The notes beneath the pieces are model-generated. The model worked only from the letters and a program-made list of their open reading frames with translations, was not told where the DNA came from and searched no databases. The translations under genes and the position numbers were made by a program. From assembly GCF_002910915.1 (NCBI RefSeq), contig NZ_NEUF01000119.1, forward strand, positions 1-64,000: a DNA stretch of 64,000 nt, read 5' to 3'. This document shows positions 32,907 through 42,223 of this stretch, piece by piece (position 1 is the first letter of the stretch; each line of letters starts with the position of its first letter). The stretch is from Streptomyces sp. SM10 (GTDB lineage: Bacteria > Actinomycetota > Actinomycetes > Streptomycetales > Streptomycetaceae).

Positions 32907-34169
32907 ATGCCCAGGCGCCAGGGGTATGCCCTGCTCATCGCCCTCGCAGCAGGCACCGCCACGCTCGCCACCGCCGTAGCGTTCGGCACGACGCTGCTCA
33001 CCGAGGAGCGGCAGACACCGCTCAGCGGCTCGCAGAGCCACACGGCGGCCCGCAACCCCGCCGCACCGGCCAACTCCGCGGGCACCTGGGTCGCCACCTG
33101 GACCGCGGCCCCCGTCAGCGCCGAGCCGAACTCCGCACAGGGCTACCCCGGCCGCACCATCCGCAACATCGTGCACACCAGCGTCGGTGGTGACGCGGCC
33201 CGCATCACGCTGTCCAACCTCTTCGGCGCCACCCCGCTCGTGATCGACCAGGCCACCGTCAACACCCGCCGGGTCACCTTCCAGGGTCTGCCCACCGTCA
33301 CCGTCGCCGCGGGCCGACAGGTCGTCAGCGACCCGGTCGTCGTCCCCGTCGCACCCGACACCGACCTGGAGGTCACCCTCCGCACCCCGTACGCCGCCGG
33401 TCCGGTCACCCAGCACTCCAACACCCACCAGACGTCGTTCCTGGCCGACGACCACGCCACCTGGAGCACCACCCGCTGGCGCTACCTGACGGCCGTCGAC
33501 ATCCGCAACAAGACGTCGCCCGGGGCGATCGTCGTCATCGGCGACTCCCTCACCGCGGGCAGCGGCTCCACCACCGACGCCAACACCCGCTGGCCGGACG
33601 TCCTCTCCGACCGGCTGCGGCACCTCTACGGGATCGCCAACCAGGGCATAGCCGGCAACCGCCTCCTGATCGACAGCCCGCTCTCCCTGGGCGGTGTGCA
33701 GCACCTCGGCGGGCAGAGCGCGACCCACCGCTTCGACCGCGACGTGCTGTCCGTCGCCGGAGCGAAGACCGTCATCATCGCCCTCGGCATCAACGACGTG
33801 CAGCAGTTCCCCCAGGAGCCGGACCCCCGTCGCATCACCGCCGGGCTGCGCGCCCTCACCGAGCGCGCCCACGCCCAGGGGCTGCGGGTCGTCGGAGCGA
33901 CCCTGACGCCCTTCCAGGGCTACGCCACCTGGACACCCGAACGCAACGACGTGCGCCTGGCCGTCAACGAGGAGATCCGCTCCGGCCGGGTCTTCGACGC
34001 GTACGTCGACTTCGACCGGGCCGTACGCGACCCCTACGCGCCCAACCGGGTCCTGCCCGAGTACGACTCGGGCGACCGGCTGCACTTCAACGACGCCGGC
34101 TACCGCACCCTGGGCCGCACCATCACTCTCGCCGCGGTGGACGGGACGCCCAAGGCCGACGCCTTCTGA
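32907..34169 (+). CDS. Secreted SGNH/GDSL hydrolase
   Basis: 420 residues. AGGAGA ten bases before the ATG at 32907 decides the start over an ATG 17 codons upstream. A signal peptide or anchor (about 6-27) is followed by a beta-rich region typical of secreted Streptomyces GDSL esterases (GTWVATWTAAP). The catalytic Ser is S214 in VIGDSLTAGSG; GIAGNRLL and ALGINDV are blocks II-III; D390 and H393 (SGDRLHFNDAGY) complete the triad. Likely an exported esterase or lipase. Confidence 0.87.
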   Translation: MPRRQGYALLIALAAGTATLATAVAFGTTLLTEERQTPLSGSQSHTAARNPAAPANSAGTWVATWTAAPVSAEPNSAQGYPGRTIRNIVHTSVGGDAARITLSNLFGATPLVIDQATVNTRRVTFQGLPTVTVAAGRQVVSDPVVVPVAPDTDLEVTLRTPYAAGPVTQHSNTHQTSFLADDHATWSTTRWRYLTAVDIRNKTSPGAIVVIGDSLTAGSGSTTDANTRWPDVLSDRLRHLYGIANQGIAGNRLLIDSPLSLGGVQHLGGQSATHRFDRDVLSVAGAKTVIIALGINDVQQFPQEPDPRRITAGLRALTERAHAQGLRVVGATLTPFQGYATWTPERNDVRLAVNEEIRSGRVFDAYVDFDRAVRDPYAPNRVLPEYDSGDRLHFNDAGYRTLGRTITLAAVDGTPKADAF

Positions 34170-34221
34170 TTCCGGCCCGGACGGCCGGGCGCGAGGCGGG
34201 CGGTCCGCACGGACCGCCGCC

Positions 34222-34935
34222 TCAGCCGAGCTCCTTGCGCCCCGGCCCGTCCCCCGGTTCCGGTTGCGCGAGCCGCCGCACCTGCTCCTCCTGGAGCCGC
34301 CGCTTCTCCGCCTTGCTCCGCTTGCGCTCCACCCCGATCCCGCCCATCAGCGCGAACCCGGTGATCCTCACCCGCGGGGAGTGCGGATCCGGCTCCGGCT
34401 CCTCGTCGTGCTTGGAGTGCTCGCCGAACCCGCCCATGATGCCGATCCCGTTGACCTCGACGTTGAGGTCCGGGGGCACCGTCACCTGCATCCCGCCCAT
34501 GATCGTGAAGCAGCGGATCACGACCTCGCGCTCCGCGAAGTGGGCCTCGCGCAGATCGATCTCGCCACCGCCCCACACCGCGAACGCGGTGAACTTCGGC
34601 CCCACCGTCCAGCGGCCCTTGCGGCTGAACCCGCCCCAGAAGGCGAACGCCCCCGTCGACGTCGCGTGGCCACCGATCCGCGCCGGCCAGTCCGCGGACG
34701 AGCCCTTCCGCCCGGCCACCGCCCCGGCCACCGGCGCGGCACTCCCGCCCGGGGCCGGCAGGTCGCGCACCAGAGGCACCAACTCCCCGTGCGTACGCGC
34801 CTTGAACGTCGCGTCGAGCCGCTGCTCGAACTCGTCCATCTCCAGCCGGCCCTCGGCCACCGCCTCCCGCAGGGTCTCGGCGACCCGCTCGCGTTCCGCG
34901 TCGGAGGCACGCATGTCCGGGTTCTCACTTGTCAT
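34222..34935 (-). CDS. DUF1707 protein with LiaF-like beta domain
   Basis: 237 residues. The DUF1707 module is at 8-60 (MRASDAERERVAETLREAVA, MDEFEQRLDATFKARTHGEL). The second half has repeated beta-strand patches ending in MGG (FTIMGGMQVTVPPD, GIGIMGGFGEH, GFALMGGIGVER), as in the LiaF C-terminal family. These proteins are membrane-linked stress or envelope factors. TAGGGT lies 6 bases before the ATG, suggesting a leaderless mRNA. Confidence 0.83.
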   Translation of the reverse strand: MTSENPDMRASDAERERVAETLREAVAEGRLEMDEFEQRLDATFKARTHGELVPLVRDLPAPGGSAAPVAGAVAGRKGSSADWPARIGGHATSTGAFAFWGGFSRKGRWTVGPKFTAFAVWGGGEIDLREAHFAEREVVIRCFTIMGGMQVTVPPDLNVEVNGIGIMGGFGEHSKHDEEPEPDPHSPRVRITGFALMGGIGVERKRSKAEKRRLQEEQVRRLAQPEPGDGPGRKELG

Positions 34936-34967
34936 ACCGGCACCCTATAGAGGGTTCACCGGACGGC

Positions 34968-35945
34968 CTAGGCGGTGGAATCCGACACGTACATCCTCGC
35001 GATGACGGACTCGATGTCCGGCTCCCGCACCGACAGGTCGACCAGCGGGTAGTCCGCCGCGATCCGCGCCACCAGCGGCGCCGCCGAGGCCGCCGCCGGG
35101 AACGCCAGCCACTGCCGGGGCCCCTCCACCTTCACCACCCGCACCGAAGGCTCCGACCCCAGCTCGATCGGGGGCAGCTCCCGCTCCAGGTCCACCACGA
35201 GCGTGCGCTCGCTCTCCCCCACCTCGTGCAGCCCGGCCAGCGCGCCGTCGTACACCAGACGTCCGTGGTCGATCACCATCACCCGCTTGCACAGCTGCTC
35301 GATGTCCGTCAGATCGTGCGTGGTCAGCAGCACCGTCGTCGACCGCTCCGCGTTCAGGTCCTTCAGGAACCCCCGCACCCTGGCCTTGGACACCACGTCC
35401 AGGCCGATCGTCGGCTCGTCCAGATACAGCACCTCCGGATCGTGCAGCAGCGCCGCCGCGATGTCCCCCCGCATCCGCTGCCCCAGCGACAGCTGCCGCA
35501 CCGGCACCTCCAGCAGCGCCCCCAGATCGAGGAGTTCGACGCACCGGTCCAGGTTCTCCCGGAAGCGGGCGTCCGGGATCCGGTACATCCGGTGCATCAG
35601 GCGGTACGAGTCACGCAGCGGCAGGTCCCACCACAGCGTCGTACGCTGCCCGAACACCACACCGATCCGGTGCGCCAGCCGCGTACGCTCCCGGGAAGGG
35701 TCGATCCCCGCGACCCGCAGCCGGCCACCGCTCGGCGTGAGAATCCCCGTCAGCATCTTGATCGTCGTCGACTTGCCCGCCCCGTTCGGGCCGATGTAGC
35801 CGACCATCTCCCCGCGCGGCACCCGGAAGCTGATCCCGTCCACCGCCCGGACCTCACGCCGTTCACGCCGCATGAAGCCCGTCTTGCGGCGCACGTCGAA
35901 GACCTTCTCGACGCCGTCGAGCTCGATGAAGTCCATGTCGTCCAC
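34968..35945 (-). CDS. ABC exporter ATP-binding protein
   Basis: 325 residues from the GTG at 35945, placed 5 bases after GAGGAG (a GTG at 35951 overlaps the ribosome site). Walker A GPNGAGKST at 52-60, signature LSLGQRMRGDIAAALLHDP, Walker B EVLYLDEPTIGLD and a C-terminal extension. The sequence fits the NatA/ABC-2 exporter group (DUF990-linked). It powers the two permeases encoded just upstream in the same operon; the cargo is unknown. Confidence 0.9.
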   Translation of the reverse strand: MDDMDFIELDGVEKVFDVRRKTGFMRRERREVRAVDGISFRVPRGEMVGYIGPNGAGKSTTIKMLTGILTPSGGRLRVAGIDPSRERTRLAHRIGVVFGQRTTLWWDLPLRDSYRLMHRMYRIPDARFRENLDRCVELLDLGALLEVPVRQLSLGQRMRGDIAAALLHDPEVLYLDEPTIGLDVVSKARVRGFLKDLNAERSTTVLLTTHDLTDIEQLCKRVMVIDHGRLVYDGALAGLHEVGESERTLVVDLERELPPIELGSEPSVRVVKVEGPRQWLAFPAAASAAPLVARIAADYPLVDLSVREPDIESVIARMYVSDSTA

Positions 35946-35954
35946 GCCCACTCC

Positions 35955-36827
35955 TCAGCTTCCCGTACTGCGGTACGCCCGCAGCCCCACACGCCACGCC
36001 GCCCCTGCGAGCACCCAGCACCCCACCGCCACCACCGGCGACAGGAACGCCACCCACCCCGGCAGCTCCAGCGGATAGTCCCGGCCCATCACGTACAGGG
36101 CGGGCAGCCAGCTCACGAACGCCAGCGGCACCACGAACGTCACCCCGCGCACCAGGTCCTTCGCGAAGACCGACGGCGGATACTGCAGCAGCGTCGTCCC
36201 GCCGTACGTGAACGCGTTCTGCACCTCCGAGGCGTCCTGCGCCCAGAACTGGAACGCCGCACCCACCACGAACACCGCCCCGAAGATCGCCGCCCCGCTC
36301 AGCACCGTCAGCGGGAGCATCACCACCTTCAGCGGGGTCCACGCGATGTCCAGCGCCGTCAGCGCATAGCCCAGCACCAGCAGCCCCTGCGTGATCCGCC
36401 CCAGCCTGCGCAGCGCGAACCGGTCCGCCGCCACCTGCGCCAGCACCGGGACGGGCCGCACCAGCAGCGTGTCCAGCGTCCCGTCCCGCACCCGCCGCCC
36501 CAGCCGGTCCATCGACCCCAGCACCAGGTCGCTGAGCCCGAACGCGGTCGCCGACGTGCCGTACAGCAGGGCGACCTCCGGCAGCGTGAACCCGCCCAGC
36601 ACGTCCACGTGCGAGAACATCAGCAGGATCGTGACGAAGTCGAACCCCGTCGCGACGAAGTTCCCGACGGCCGTCATCACGAACGACGCCCGGTAGGCCA
36701 TCGTCGAGCGCAGCCACATCGCCACGATCAGCCCGTACGCCCGCACCCCCTCGACCAGCCGCGACCGCTCGGCGAACACCGTCCCGGTCTCCACCGCGGC
36801 CGTCCGCCCCGTCCGGACCTCAGCCAC
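35955..36827 (-). CDS. ABC-2 type permease
   Basis: 290 residues with six hydrophobic segments (for example SFVMTAVGNFVATGFDFVTI, LTVLSGAAIFGAVFVVGAA). The GTG start overlaps the stop of the preceding permease by 8 bases, so the two are translationally coupled. Belongs to the ABC-2/DUF990 group; pairs with the 36820-37620 protein to form the channel of the exporter. Confidence 0.87.
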   Translation of the reverse strand: MAEVRTGRTAAVETGTVFAERSRLVEGVRAYGLIVAMWLRSTMAYRASFVMTAVGNFVATGFDFVTILLMFSHVDVLGGFTLPEVALLYGTSATAFGLSDLVLGSMDRLGRRVRDGTLDTLLVRPVPVLAQVAADRFALRRLGRITQGLLVLGYALTALDIAWTPLKVVMLPLTVLSGAAIFGAVFVVGAAFQFWAQDASEVQNAFTYGGTTLLQYPPSVFAKDLVRGVTFVVPLAFVSWLPALYVMGRDYPLELPGWVAFLSPVVAVGCWVLAGAAWRVGLRAYRSTGS

Positions 36828-37620
36828 CCTGAACCACCACCCTCCTGGTCGCCACCGACTGGAGCAGCCGCCCCGCCAGCAGCAACGCCACCGCCCAGCC
36901 GGCCTGGAAGGCGTACGCACCCAGCAGATCCCAGCCCGCGTACGTCCCGAGGAACACATCGGCCGGCACCTGCAGCAGCGACGACCACGGCAACGCCCGC
37001 GCCACCTCGCCCAGCAGCCCCGGGAACAGGTTCAGCGGCAGCAGCATCCCGGAGAAGAACAGCCCTGCCAGCCAGGCGATCTGCATCGCCCCCGCTCCGT
37101 CCATCAGCCAGAAGGCCGTCAGCGCCACCAGGAAACGCACCGCGAAACTCACCACCACCCCGAGCACCACGGAGACAAGGAAGGCCAGCCACGTCCAGGG
37201 CGAGACCGGCAGCGCCAGATCGAAGGCCAGGGCCCCCAGCGCCATCGGCACGATCCCGCGCCCCAGCAGATGGAACGCCGCCCGGCCCAGGTCCCCCGCC
37301 AGCCACCACAGCTGCAGATCCGCGGGCCGGTACAGATCGACCGCGATGTCCCCCGTGCGGATGCGCTCCATCAGCTCGTCCTCGAAGCCGCCGCCCATCA
37401 TCGCGCAGGTCATCAGCAGGGCCTGACCCAGCCACACGTAGGTCAGCGCCTGCTCCATGTCGTACCCGCCGAGGTGCGGACGCTCGTCCCACAGGGCGAT
37501 GTAGGTGTACGCCATGATGAAACCGAAGACGGTGTTGGTGAACACCCCCGCGAGCGTCGCCACCCGATAGGTGGCATACCGCCGGAACCCACCCGCCGCC
37601 ACCACGGCATAGAGCCGCAC
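36820..37620 (-). CDS. ABC-2 type permease
   Basis: 266 residues from the GTG at 37620, which has GGAGGAGG seven bases upstream; a TTG six codons earlier lacks a site. The opening MRLYAVVAAGGFRRYATYRV and six hydrophobic segments mark the DUF990-type ABC-2 subunit. TAGGGT near 37650 can serve as -10. First gene of the operon permease-permease-ATPase. Confidence 0.87.
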   Translation of the reverse strand: MRLYAVVAAGGFRRYATYRVATLAGVFTNTVFGFIMAYTYIALWDERPHLGGYDMEQALTYVWLGQALLMTCAMMGGGFEDELMERIRTGDIAVDLYRPADLQLWWLAGDLGRAAFHLLGRGIVPMALGALAFDLALPVSPWTWLAFLVSVVLGVVVSFAVRFLVALTAFWLMDGAGAMQIAWLAGLFFSGMLLPLNLFPGLLGEVARALPWSSLLQVPADVFLGTYAGWDLLGAYAFQAGWAVALLLAGRLLQSVATRRVVVQGG

Positions 37621-37763
37621 CCCGCCCTCCTCCGCCAAAGCGCACGACCCTAGTGCACGGCATTCGGCCGCCGCGACCCCATTTCCACGGAGGGTTCCGA
37701 GGGTTATCCGTCCGAAAAGTGCACTATAGGAAAATCATCCGCAGTCGAGGAGCCTCCACAGTC

Positions 37764-40259
37764 ATGAGCCACGAGCCACCGCAGCACGGCGGAGACCCTG
37801 GTACACAGGGCTCCTGGGGCTGGGCCCCCCGAGACCTCTCGGCCGCGACCCCCTCCGCCGACACGCAGCACCCGAACGGCGCACAAGACCCCAAGGGGCG
37901 CACGAAACGCCCCAAGCGGCCCAAGCGCACCGGCTGGCGCCGCGCCCTCCCCACCTGGCGCATGACCCTCGGCGGCGTACTCCTCCTCGCCCTGCTCCTC
38001 GTCGGCGGATTCATCGCCGGCTACCAGCTCATCGACATCCCCGCCGCCAACGCCAGCGCGACCGCCCAGTCCAACGTCTACCTCTACACGGACGGCACCG
38101 TCATCGCCCGCGACGGCGAGATCAACCGCGAGAACATCCCCCTCCGCCGCATCCCCCGCACCATCCAGCACGCCGTACTCGCCGCCGAGGACCGGGACTT
38201 CTACTCCGAGGACGCCATCGACATCAAGGCCACCCTCCGCGCCGGCTGGAACACCGCCACCGGCAAGGGCAGGCAGGGCGGCTCCACCATCACCCAGCAG
38301 TACGTCAAGAACTACTACCTCGGCCAGGAACAGACCGTCGTCCGCAAGGCCAAGGAATTCTTCATCTCGATCAAGCTCGACCGCGAACAGAGCAAGGACG
38401 AGATCCTCGAGGGCTACCTCAACACCAGCTACTTCGGCCGCAACGCCTACGGCATCCAGGCCGCCTCCCACGCCTACTACGGCAAGGACGTCGAAGACCT
38501 CGACGCCGGCGAAGGCGCCTACCTCGCCTCCCTCCTCAACGCCCCCAGCTCCTACGACGTCGTCGCCCACCCCGAGAACAAGAAGGCCGTGCTCGCCCGC
38601 TGGGACTACGTACTCGACGGCATGGTCAAGCACCACTGGCTCACCGAGGCCGACCGGAAGGACATGACCTTCCCCGTCCCCGACGAGGCCAAGCCCGCCA
38701 CCGCACTCTCCGGCCAGCGCGGCTACATCGTCAACACCGTCGAGGACTACCTCGCCGACAACAAGATCATCGACGAGAAGACCCTCGCCACCGGCGGCTA
38801 CCGCATCACCACCACACTCCAGAAGAAGAAGCAGCACGCCCTCGTCGACGCGGTCAAGGAGAACGTCCTCTCCAAGACCAGCGACGGCCGCGAGGCCGAC
38901 CGCAACGTCCGCGCGGGCGGCGCCTCCATCGACCCCGCCACCGGCCACGTCGTCGCCCTCTACGGCGGGATCGACTACACGAAACAGTTCGTCAACAACG
39001 CCACCCGCCGCGACTACCAGGTCGGATCCACCTTCAAACCGTTCGTCCTCGCCGCAGCCCTCGCCAACGGGTCCACCACCCAGAAGGACCGCCCCATCAC
39101 CCCCAACACCCGCTACAACGGCGACAACGAACGCACCGTCCAGGCCTCCACCGGCCCCACCGACTACTCCCCGGCCAACGAGGACGACGTCGACTACGGC
39201 TCCATCACCGTCCGCGAAGCCACCGACAAATCCGTCAACGCCGTCTACGCCCAGATGGCCCAGGACGTCGGCCCCGCCGAGGTCAAGGACACCGCGATCG
39301 CCCTCGGCATCCCCAAGGACACCCCCGACCTCACCCCCACCCCCTCCATCGCACTCGGCCCCGCCACCGCCAGCGTCGTCGACATGGCAGCGGCCTACGC
39401 CACCCTCGCCGACCACGGCAGACAGCGCCCCCACACCCTCGTGACCAGGATCAGCAAGAACGACGTCGCCCTCGAACTCCCCACCCGCACGACCCGACGG
39501 GCCATCAGCCGCGAAGCGGCCGACACCACCACCTCCGTGCTGCGCAGCGTCGTCGACGGCGGCACAGGCACCGCCGCCGGAGCCGCCGGCCGCCCCGCCG
39601 CAGGCAAGACGGGCACCGCCGAGGAGGACAAGGCCGCCTGGTTCGCCGGCTACACCCCCGACCTCTCCACCGTGATCGCCGTCATGGGCCAGGACCCCAG
39701 AACCGGAGTCCAGAAACCCCTGTACGGCGCACTCGGCCTCGCCCGCATGAACGGCGGCGGCGCACCCGCCCAGACATGGGCCGCCTACACCCGCGCCGCA
39801 CTCGAAGGCAGCGAAGTACAGGGCTTCGACCTCCAGGCCGACGAAGGCCCCGAAGAACCCGACCCGGACGAGAGCGCCGAGGGCGAGGACACCGAAGGCG
39901 ACGACACCGAGGAAGCCGGAGAGTCCAGGGAACGCCGCAACCGCGAGGACGGCGGAGAACGCCGGGACAGCGACACCGACGAGCCCGGCACCGGGGAACC
40001 CCGTCAGGAACGCGACGGCACCGACCGCCCCCGCACCCCGGAAACGCCCTCCGACGCCTCCCCCGCCGCAGGGAACCCCCGCACCGCCACCCCCGCCGAC
40101 GCACCGTCGCGCGCCCCCGCACTCCGGGAACCCGCCGCCCTGCGCCCCCACGACGAGCCCGCCGACAGGGAACCCGAAGAGCCCGGCGCCCACCCCGGCG
40201 ACCACCCCGACCAGCGCGACAGGGACGGACAGGACCCCCACGGCCCCGCCCGCCCCTGA
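37764..40259 (+). CDS. Bifunctional class A penicillin-binding protein
   Basis: 831 residues. A Lys/Arg-rich cytoplasmic head and a transmembrane helix at about 68-92 (LGGVLLLALLLVGGFIAG) come first. The GT51 transglycosylase follows (E142 in AAEDRDFYSE, QGGSTITQQYVKNYY), then the transpeptidase with S422-x-x-K425 (VGSTFKPF), SVN (KSVNAVYAQ) and K615-T-G (AGKTGTAEED). It polymerises and cross-links peptidoglycan. The last ~140 residues are a disordered Glu/Asp/Pro/Arg-rich tail (DESAEGEDTEGDDTEEAGES) exposed outside the membrane. ATG chosen with GAGGAG 12 bases upstream. Confidence 0.92.
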   Translation: MSHEPPQHGGDPGTQGSWGWAPRDLSAATPSADTQHPNGAQDPKGRTKRPKRPKRTGWRRALPTWRMTLGGVLLLALLLVGGFIAGYQLIDIPAANASATAQSNVYLYTDGTVIARDGEINRENIPLRRIPRTIQHAVLAAEDRDFYSEDAIDIKATLRAGWNTATGKGRQGGSTITQQYVKNYYLGQEQTVVRKAKEFFISIKLDREQSKDEILEGYLNTSYFGRNAYGIQAASHAYYGKDVEDLDAGEGAYLASLLNAPSSYDVVAHPENKKAVLARWDYVLDGMVKHHWLTEADRKDMTFPVPDEAKPATALSGQRGYIVNTVEDYLADNKIIDEKTLATGGYRITTTLQKKKQHALVDAVKENVLSKTSDGREADRNVRAGGASIDPATGHVVALYGGIDYTKQFVNNATRRDYQVGSTFKPFVLAAALANGSTTQKDRPITPNTRYNGDNERTVQASTGPTDYSPANEDDVDYGSITVREATDKSVNAVYAQMAQDVGPAEVKDTAIALGIPKDTPDLTPTPSIALGPATASVVDMAAAYATLADHGRQRPHTLVTRISKNDVALELPTRTTRRAISREAADTTTSVLRSVVDGGTGTAAGAAGRPAAGKTGTAEEDKAAWFAGYTPDLSTVIAVMGQDPRTGVQKPLYGALGLARMNGGGAPAQTWAAYTRAALEGSEVQGFDLQADEGPEEPDPDESAEGEDTEGDDTEEAGESRERRNREDGGERRDSDTDEPGTGEPRQERDGTDRPRTPETPSDASPAAGNPRTATPADAPSRAPALREPAALRPHDEPADREPEEPGAHPGDHPDQRDRDGQDPHGPARP

Positions 40260-40263
40260 CCAC

Positions 40264-40584
40264 TCAGTGCCCGGACGTCGCCTTCAGCCCCACCACCGCC
40301 ACCAGCAGCAGACAGACGAAGAAGATCCGGGCGGCCGTCACCGGCTCGTTCAGCACCACCATGCCCAGCACCGCCGCACCGGCCGCACCGATGCCCACCC
40401 ACACGCCGTACGCCGTACCGATCGGCAACGTCTTCGCCGCCTGCGACAACAGCATCATGCTGGCCACGATCCCCAGGCCCGTGAACACACTCGGCCACAG
40501 CCGGGTGAACCCCTCGGTGTACTTCATCCCGATCGACCAGCCCACTTCCAGCAGGCCGGCGACGATCAACAGAACCCACGCCAC
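40264..40584 (-). CDS. sugE: SugE/Gdx-type guanidinium exporter (SMR family)
   Basis: 106 residues, four helices. The GTG at 40584 has GGAGG seven bases upstream and gives the standard opening. The sequence follows SugE/Gdx: GLLEVGWSIGMKYTEGFTRL with the essential Glu, KTLPIGTAYGVWVGIGAAGA. Gdx proteins exchange guanidinium for protons. The guanidine-III riboswitch directly upstream confirms the substrate class. Databases often label such proteins QacE-like multidrug exporters; the riboswitch argues against that here. Confidence 0.92.
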   Translation of the reverse strand: MAWVLLIVAGLLEVGWSIGMKYTEGFTRLWPSVFTGLGIVASMMLLSQAAKTLPIGTAYGVWVGIGAAGAAVLGMVVLNEPVTAARIFFVCLLLVAVVGLKATSGH

Positions 40585-40619
40585 GACGGCACCTCCACGA
40601 CGGAACACGCGAACAACAC

Positions 40620-40666
40620 GGATGCGTCGTCTTTGCGGAAACCCGGTACGGCGCGTCTCGTCGGGA
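40620..40666 (-). ncRNA. Guanidine-III (ykkC-III) riboswitch
   Basis: The minus strand reads CCCGACGAGACGCGCCGTAC, CGGG, TTTCCGCAAAGACGACGC. It matches the known guanidine-III aptamer in its fixed parts: GACGAG, GCGCCGTACC and AAGACGxCGC. The P1 helix CCCG/CGGG replaces the CCGG/CCGG of the Thermobifida fusca RNA by compensatory change. The pseudoknot GCGCCGT with ACGACGC has one C-A mismatch. It lies about 36 bases before the sugE start and probably frees its ribosome site when guanidinium is bound. Confidence 0.82.
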
Positions 40667-40696
40667 TCACACCAGCCTAGCAACACACAGCAGAAA

Positions 40697-40722
40697 GGCC
40701 TGGTGACAACCGTCACCAGGCC
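40697..40722 (-). terminator. Intrinsic terminator after the GroES-like gene
   Basis: GGCCTGGTGAC pairs exactly with GTCACCAGGCC, loop 4, followed on the minus strand by TTTCT. It insulates the riboswitch-sugE unit from the GroES-like gene. Confidence 0.88.
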
Positions 40723-40740
40723 CACTCACCCCACACCTGC

Positions 40741-41091
40741 CTACAGATACAACCCGGTCGAATCCACCGACCCCTCGAACCGGTCCGCCGCCACCGCATG
40801 CAGGTCCCGCTCACGCATCAGCACGTACGCCACACCCCGCACCTCGACCTCCGCACGGTCCTCGGGGTCGTACAGCACCCGGTCACCCGGCTCCACGGTC
40901 CGCACGTTCTGACCGACCGCGACCACCTCGGCCCACGCCAGACGCCGGCCGACCGCGGCCGTCGCCGGAATCAGGATGCCGCCACCCGACCGACGCTCAC
41001 CCTCGGGCGAATCGGACCGGACCAGCACACGGTCGTGCAGCATCCGGATCGGCAGCTTGTCGTCGGTGTTGCTCATGCCGTTGTCGCTCAC
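40741..41091 (-). CDS. GroES-like co-chaperonin
   Basis: 116 residues with the cpn10 fold: PIRMLHDRVLVRSDSPEGER, GGGILIPATAAVGRRLAWAE, VVAVGQNVRTVEPGDRVLYD. It is a divergent second GroES without a GroEL gene beside it; the mobile loop (ERRSGGGILIP) is kept. The tail SVDSTGLYL is unlike normal GroES. GTG at 41091 or ATG at 41076 may start it; neither ribosome site is strong. Confidence 0.82.
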   Translation of the reverse strand: MSDNGMSNTDDKLPIRMLHDRVLVRSDSPEGERRSGGGILIPATAAVGRRLAWAEVVAVGQNVRTVEPGDRVLYDPEDRAEVEVRGVAYVLMRERDLHAVAADRFEGSVDSTGLYL

Positions 41092-41152
41092 GCCCCGAAA
41101 CCTACCTGCCCCGAACCGAACGGCACGCCTCAGGGCACACCCGCACGCGCCC

Positions 41153-41500
41153 TCAGCGCCTCGTGCGCCGGGAAGAGCGGGTGGAACGCGACGACCGCGA
41201 CGACACCGTCAGCAGCGCCACCGCGCCGACCACCACCAGCGCCGCCGGAATCACCCGCTCCAGCCGCGGCGAACCGTCCTCGGACACGAACTGCGCCTTC
41301 ACGTCCGAGACCGAACGGTTCACGGCGACGAACGCACGCCCCGCCGTCCGGTCCACCGTCGACGCGACCTTCGCCTTCGCGTCGCCGATCATCGTCTTCG
41401 GGTGCACCCGCACCCCGATCTCGTCCAGCACCACCGCAAGCTGCGCACGCCTGCTGATGATGTCCGCCTCGATCTGCGCAGGGGTCCTCGTATCCGACAC
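41153..41500 (-). CDS. DUF3618 membrane protein
   Basis: 115 residues from the GTG with GGAGG seven bases upstream. The head (TPAQIEADIISRRAQLAVVL, DEIGVRVHP) is the DUF3618 motif, followed by helices, one transmembrane segment (VIPAALVVVGAVALLTVSS) and a Ser/Arg-rich tail. Conserved in actinobacteria, function unknown. Confidence 0.82.
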   Translation of the reverse strand: MSDTRTPAQIEADIISRRAQLAVVLDEIGVRVHPKTMIGDAKAKVASTVDRTAGRAFVAVNRSVSDVKAQFVSEDGSPRLERVIPAALVVVGAVALLTVSSRSSRSTRSSRRTRR

Positions 41501-41628
41501 TGCGCCGCCTCCGTGGTCGTCTCGGGTAAACCTTCATCGACAGTCTGTCAGCTCGGGCGCCCCCACACCCGGCGGCACCCCCTATTACGCTCGGTGCCAC
41601 ACAGCCCACGTGCCACTCGAGGAGAGAC

Positions 41629-42096
41629 ATGAGCGAGCGACTCCAGACCGGCGACACCGCCCCCGCCTTCACCCTTCCGGACGCCGACGGCAAGGAGGTC
41701 TCACTCGCGGACCACAAGGGCCGCAAGGTCATCGTGTACTTCTACCCCGCCGCACTTACCCCCGGGTGCACCAAGCAGGCCTGCGACTTCACGGACAACC
41801 TGGACCTCCTCACCGGAGCCGGCTACGACGTCATCGGCGTGTCGCCCGACAGGCCCGAGAAGCTCGCGAAGTTCCGCGAACAGGAGAACCTCAAGGTCAC
41901 CCTGGTCGGCGACCCCTCCAAGGAGACCCTGGAGGCGTACGGCGCGTTCGGGGAGAAGAAGCTCTACGGCAAAACGGTGACGGGCGTGATCCGCTCCACG
42001 ATTGTGGTCGACGAAGAGGGCAAGGTGGAGAAGGCCCTCTACAACGTCAAGGCGACCGGACACGTTGCCAAGATCATCAAGGATCTCGACATCTGA
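41629..42096 (+). CDS. bcp: Bcp/PrxQ-type peroxiredoxin
   Basis: 155 residues. The peroxidatic Cys is C47 in LTPGCTKQAC with the resolving C52 five residues on, the atypical two-Cys PrxQ arrangement. It reduces hydroperoxides with thioredoxin as donor, in the cytoplasm. Start ATG with GAGGAGA upstream. Divergent from the DUF3618 gene. Confidence 0.92.
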   Translation: MSERLQTGDTAPAFTLPDADGKEVSLADHKGRKVIVYFYPAALTPGCTKQACDFTDNLDLLTGAGYDVIGVSPDRPEKLAKFREQENLKVTLVGDPSKETLEAYGAFGEKKLYGKTVTGVIRSTIVVDEEGKVEKALYNVKATGHVAKIIKDLDI

Positions 42097-42223
42097 CCCG
42101 TTCCGGTCGATCCCGGCCGAAATGGATGTGACCGAGATCGCAATCAGCCGTTGATTCGGTTTGCAACCGCCATGACTGCGCAGAAGCCTTTCCTGGAACA
42201 CCGTTCGACGAAAGGAACCGGCC

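Noticed and set aside
34929..37517. 862-residue plus-strand open frame
   Set aside because: Antisense to three ABC exporter genes that have clear Walker motifs and helices; composition is His/Arg/Pro-rich noise.
37704..40241. 845-residue minus-strand open frame
   Set aside because: Antisense to the penicillin-binding protein with complete catalytic motifs; the product is a Gly/Val-rich artefact of GC-rich third positions.
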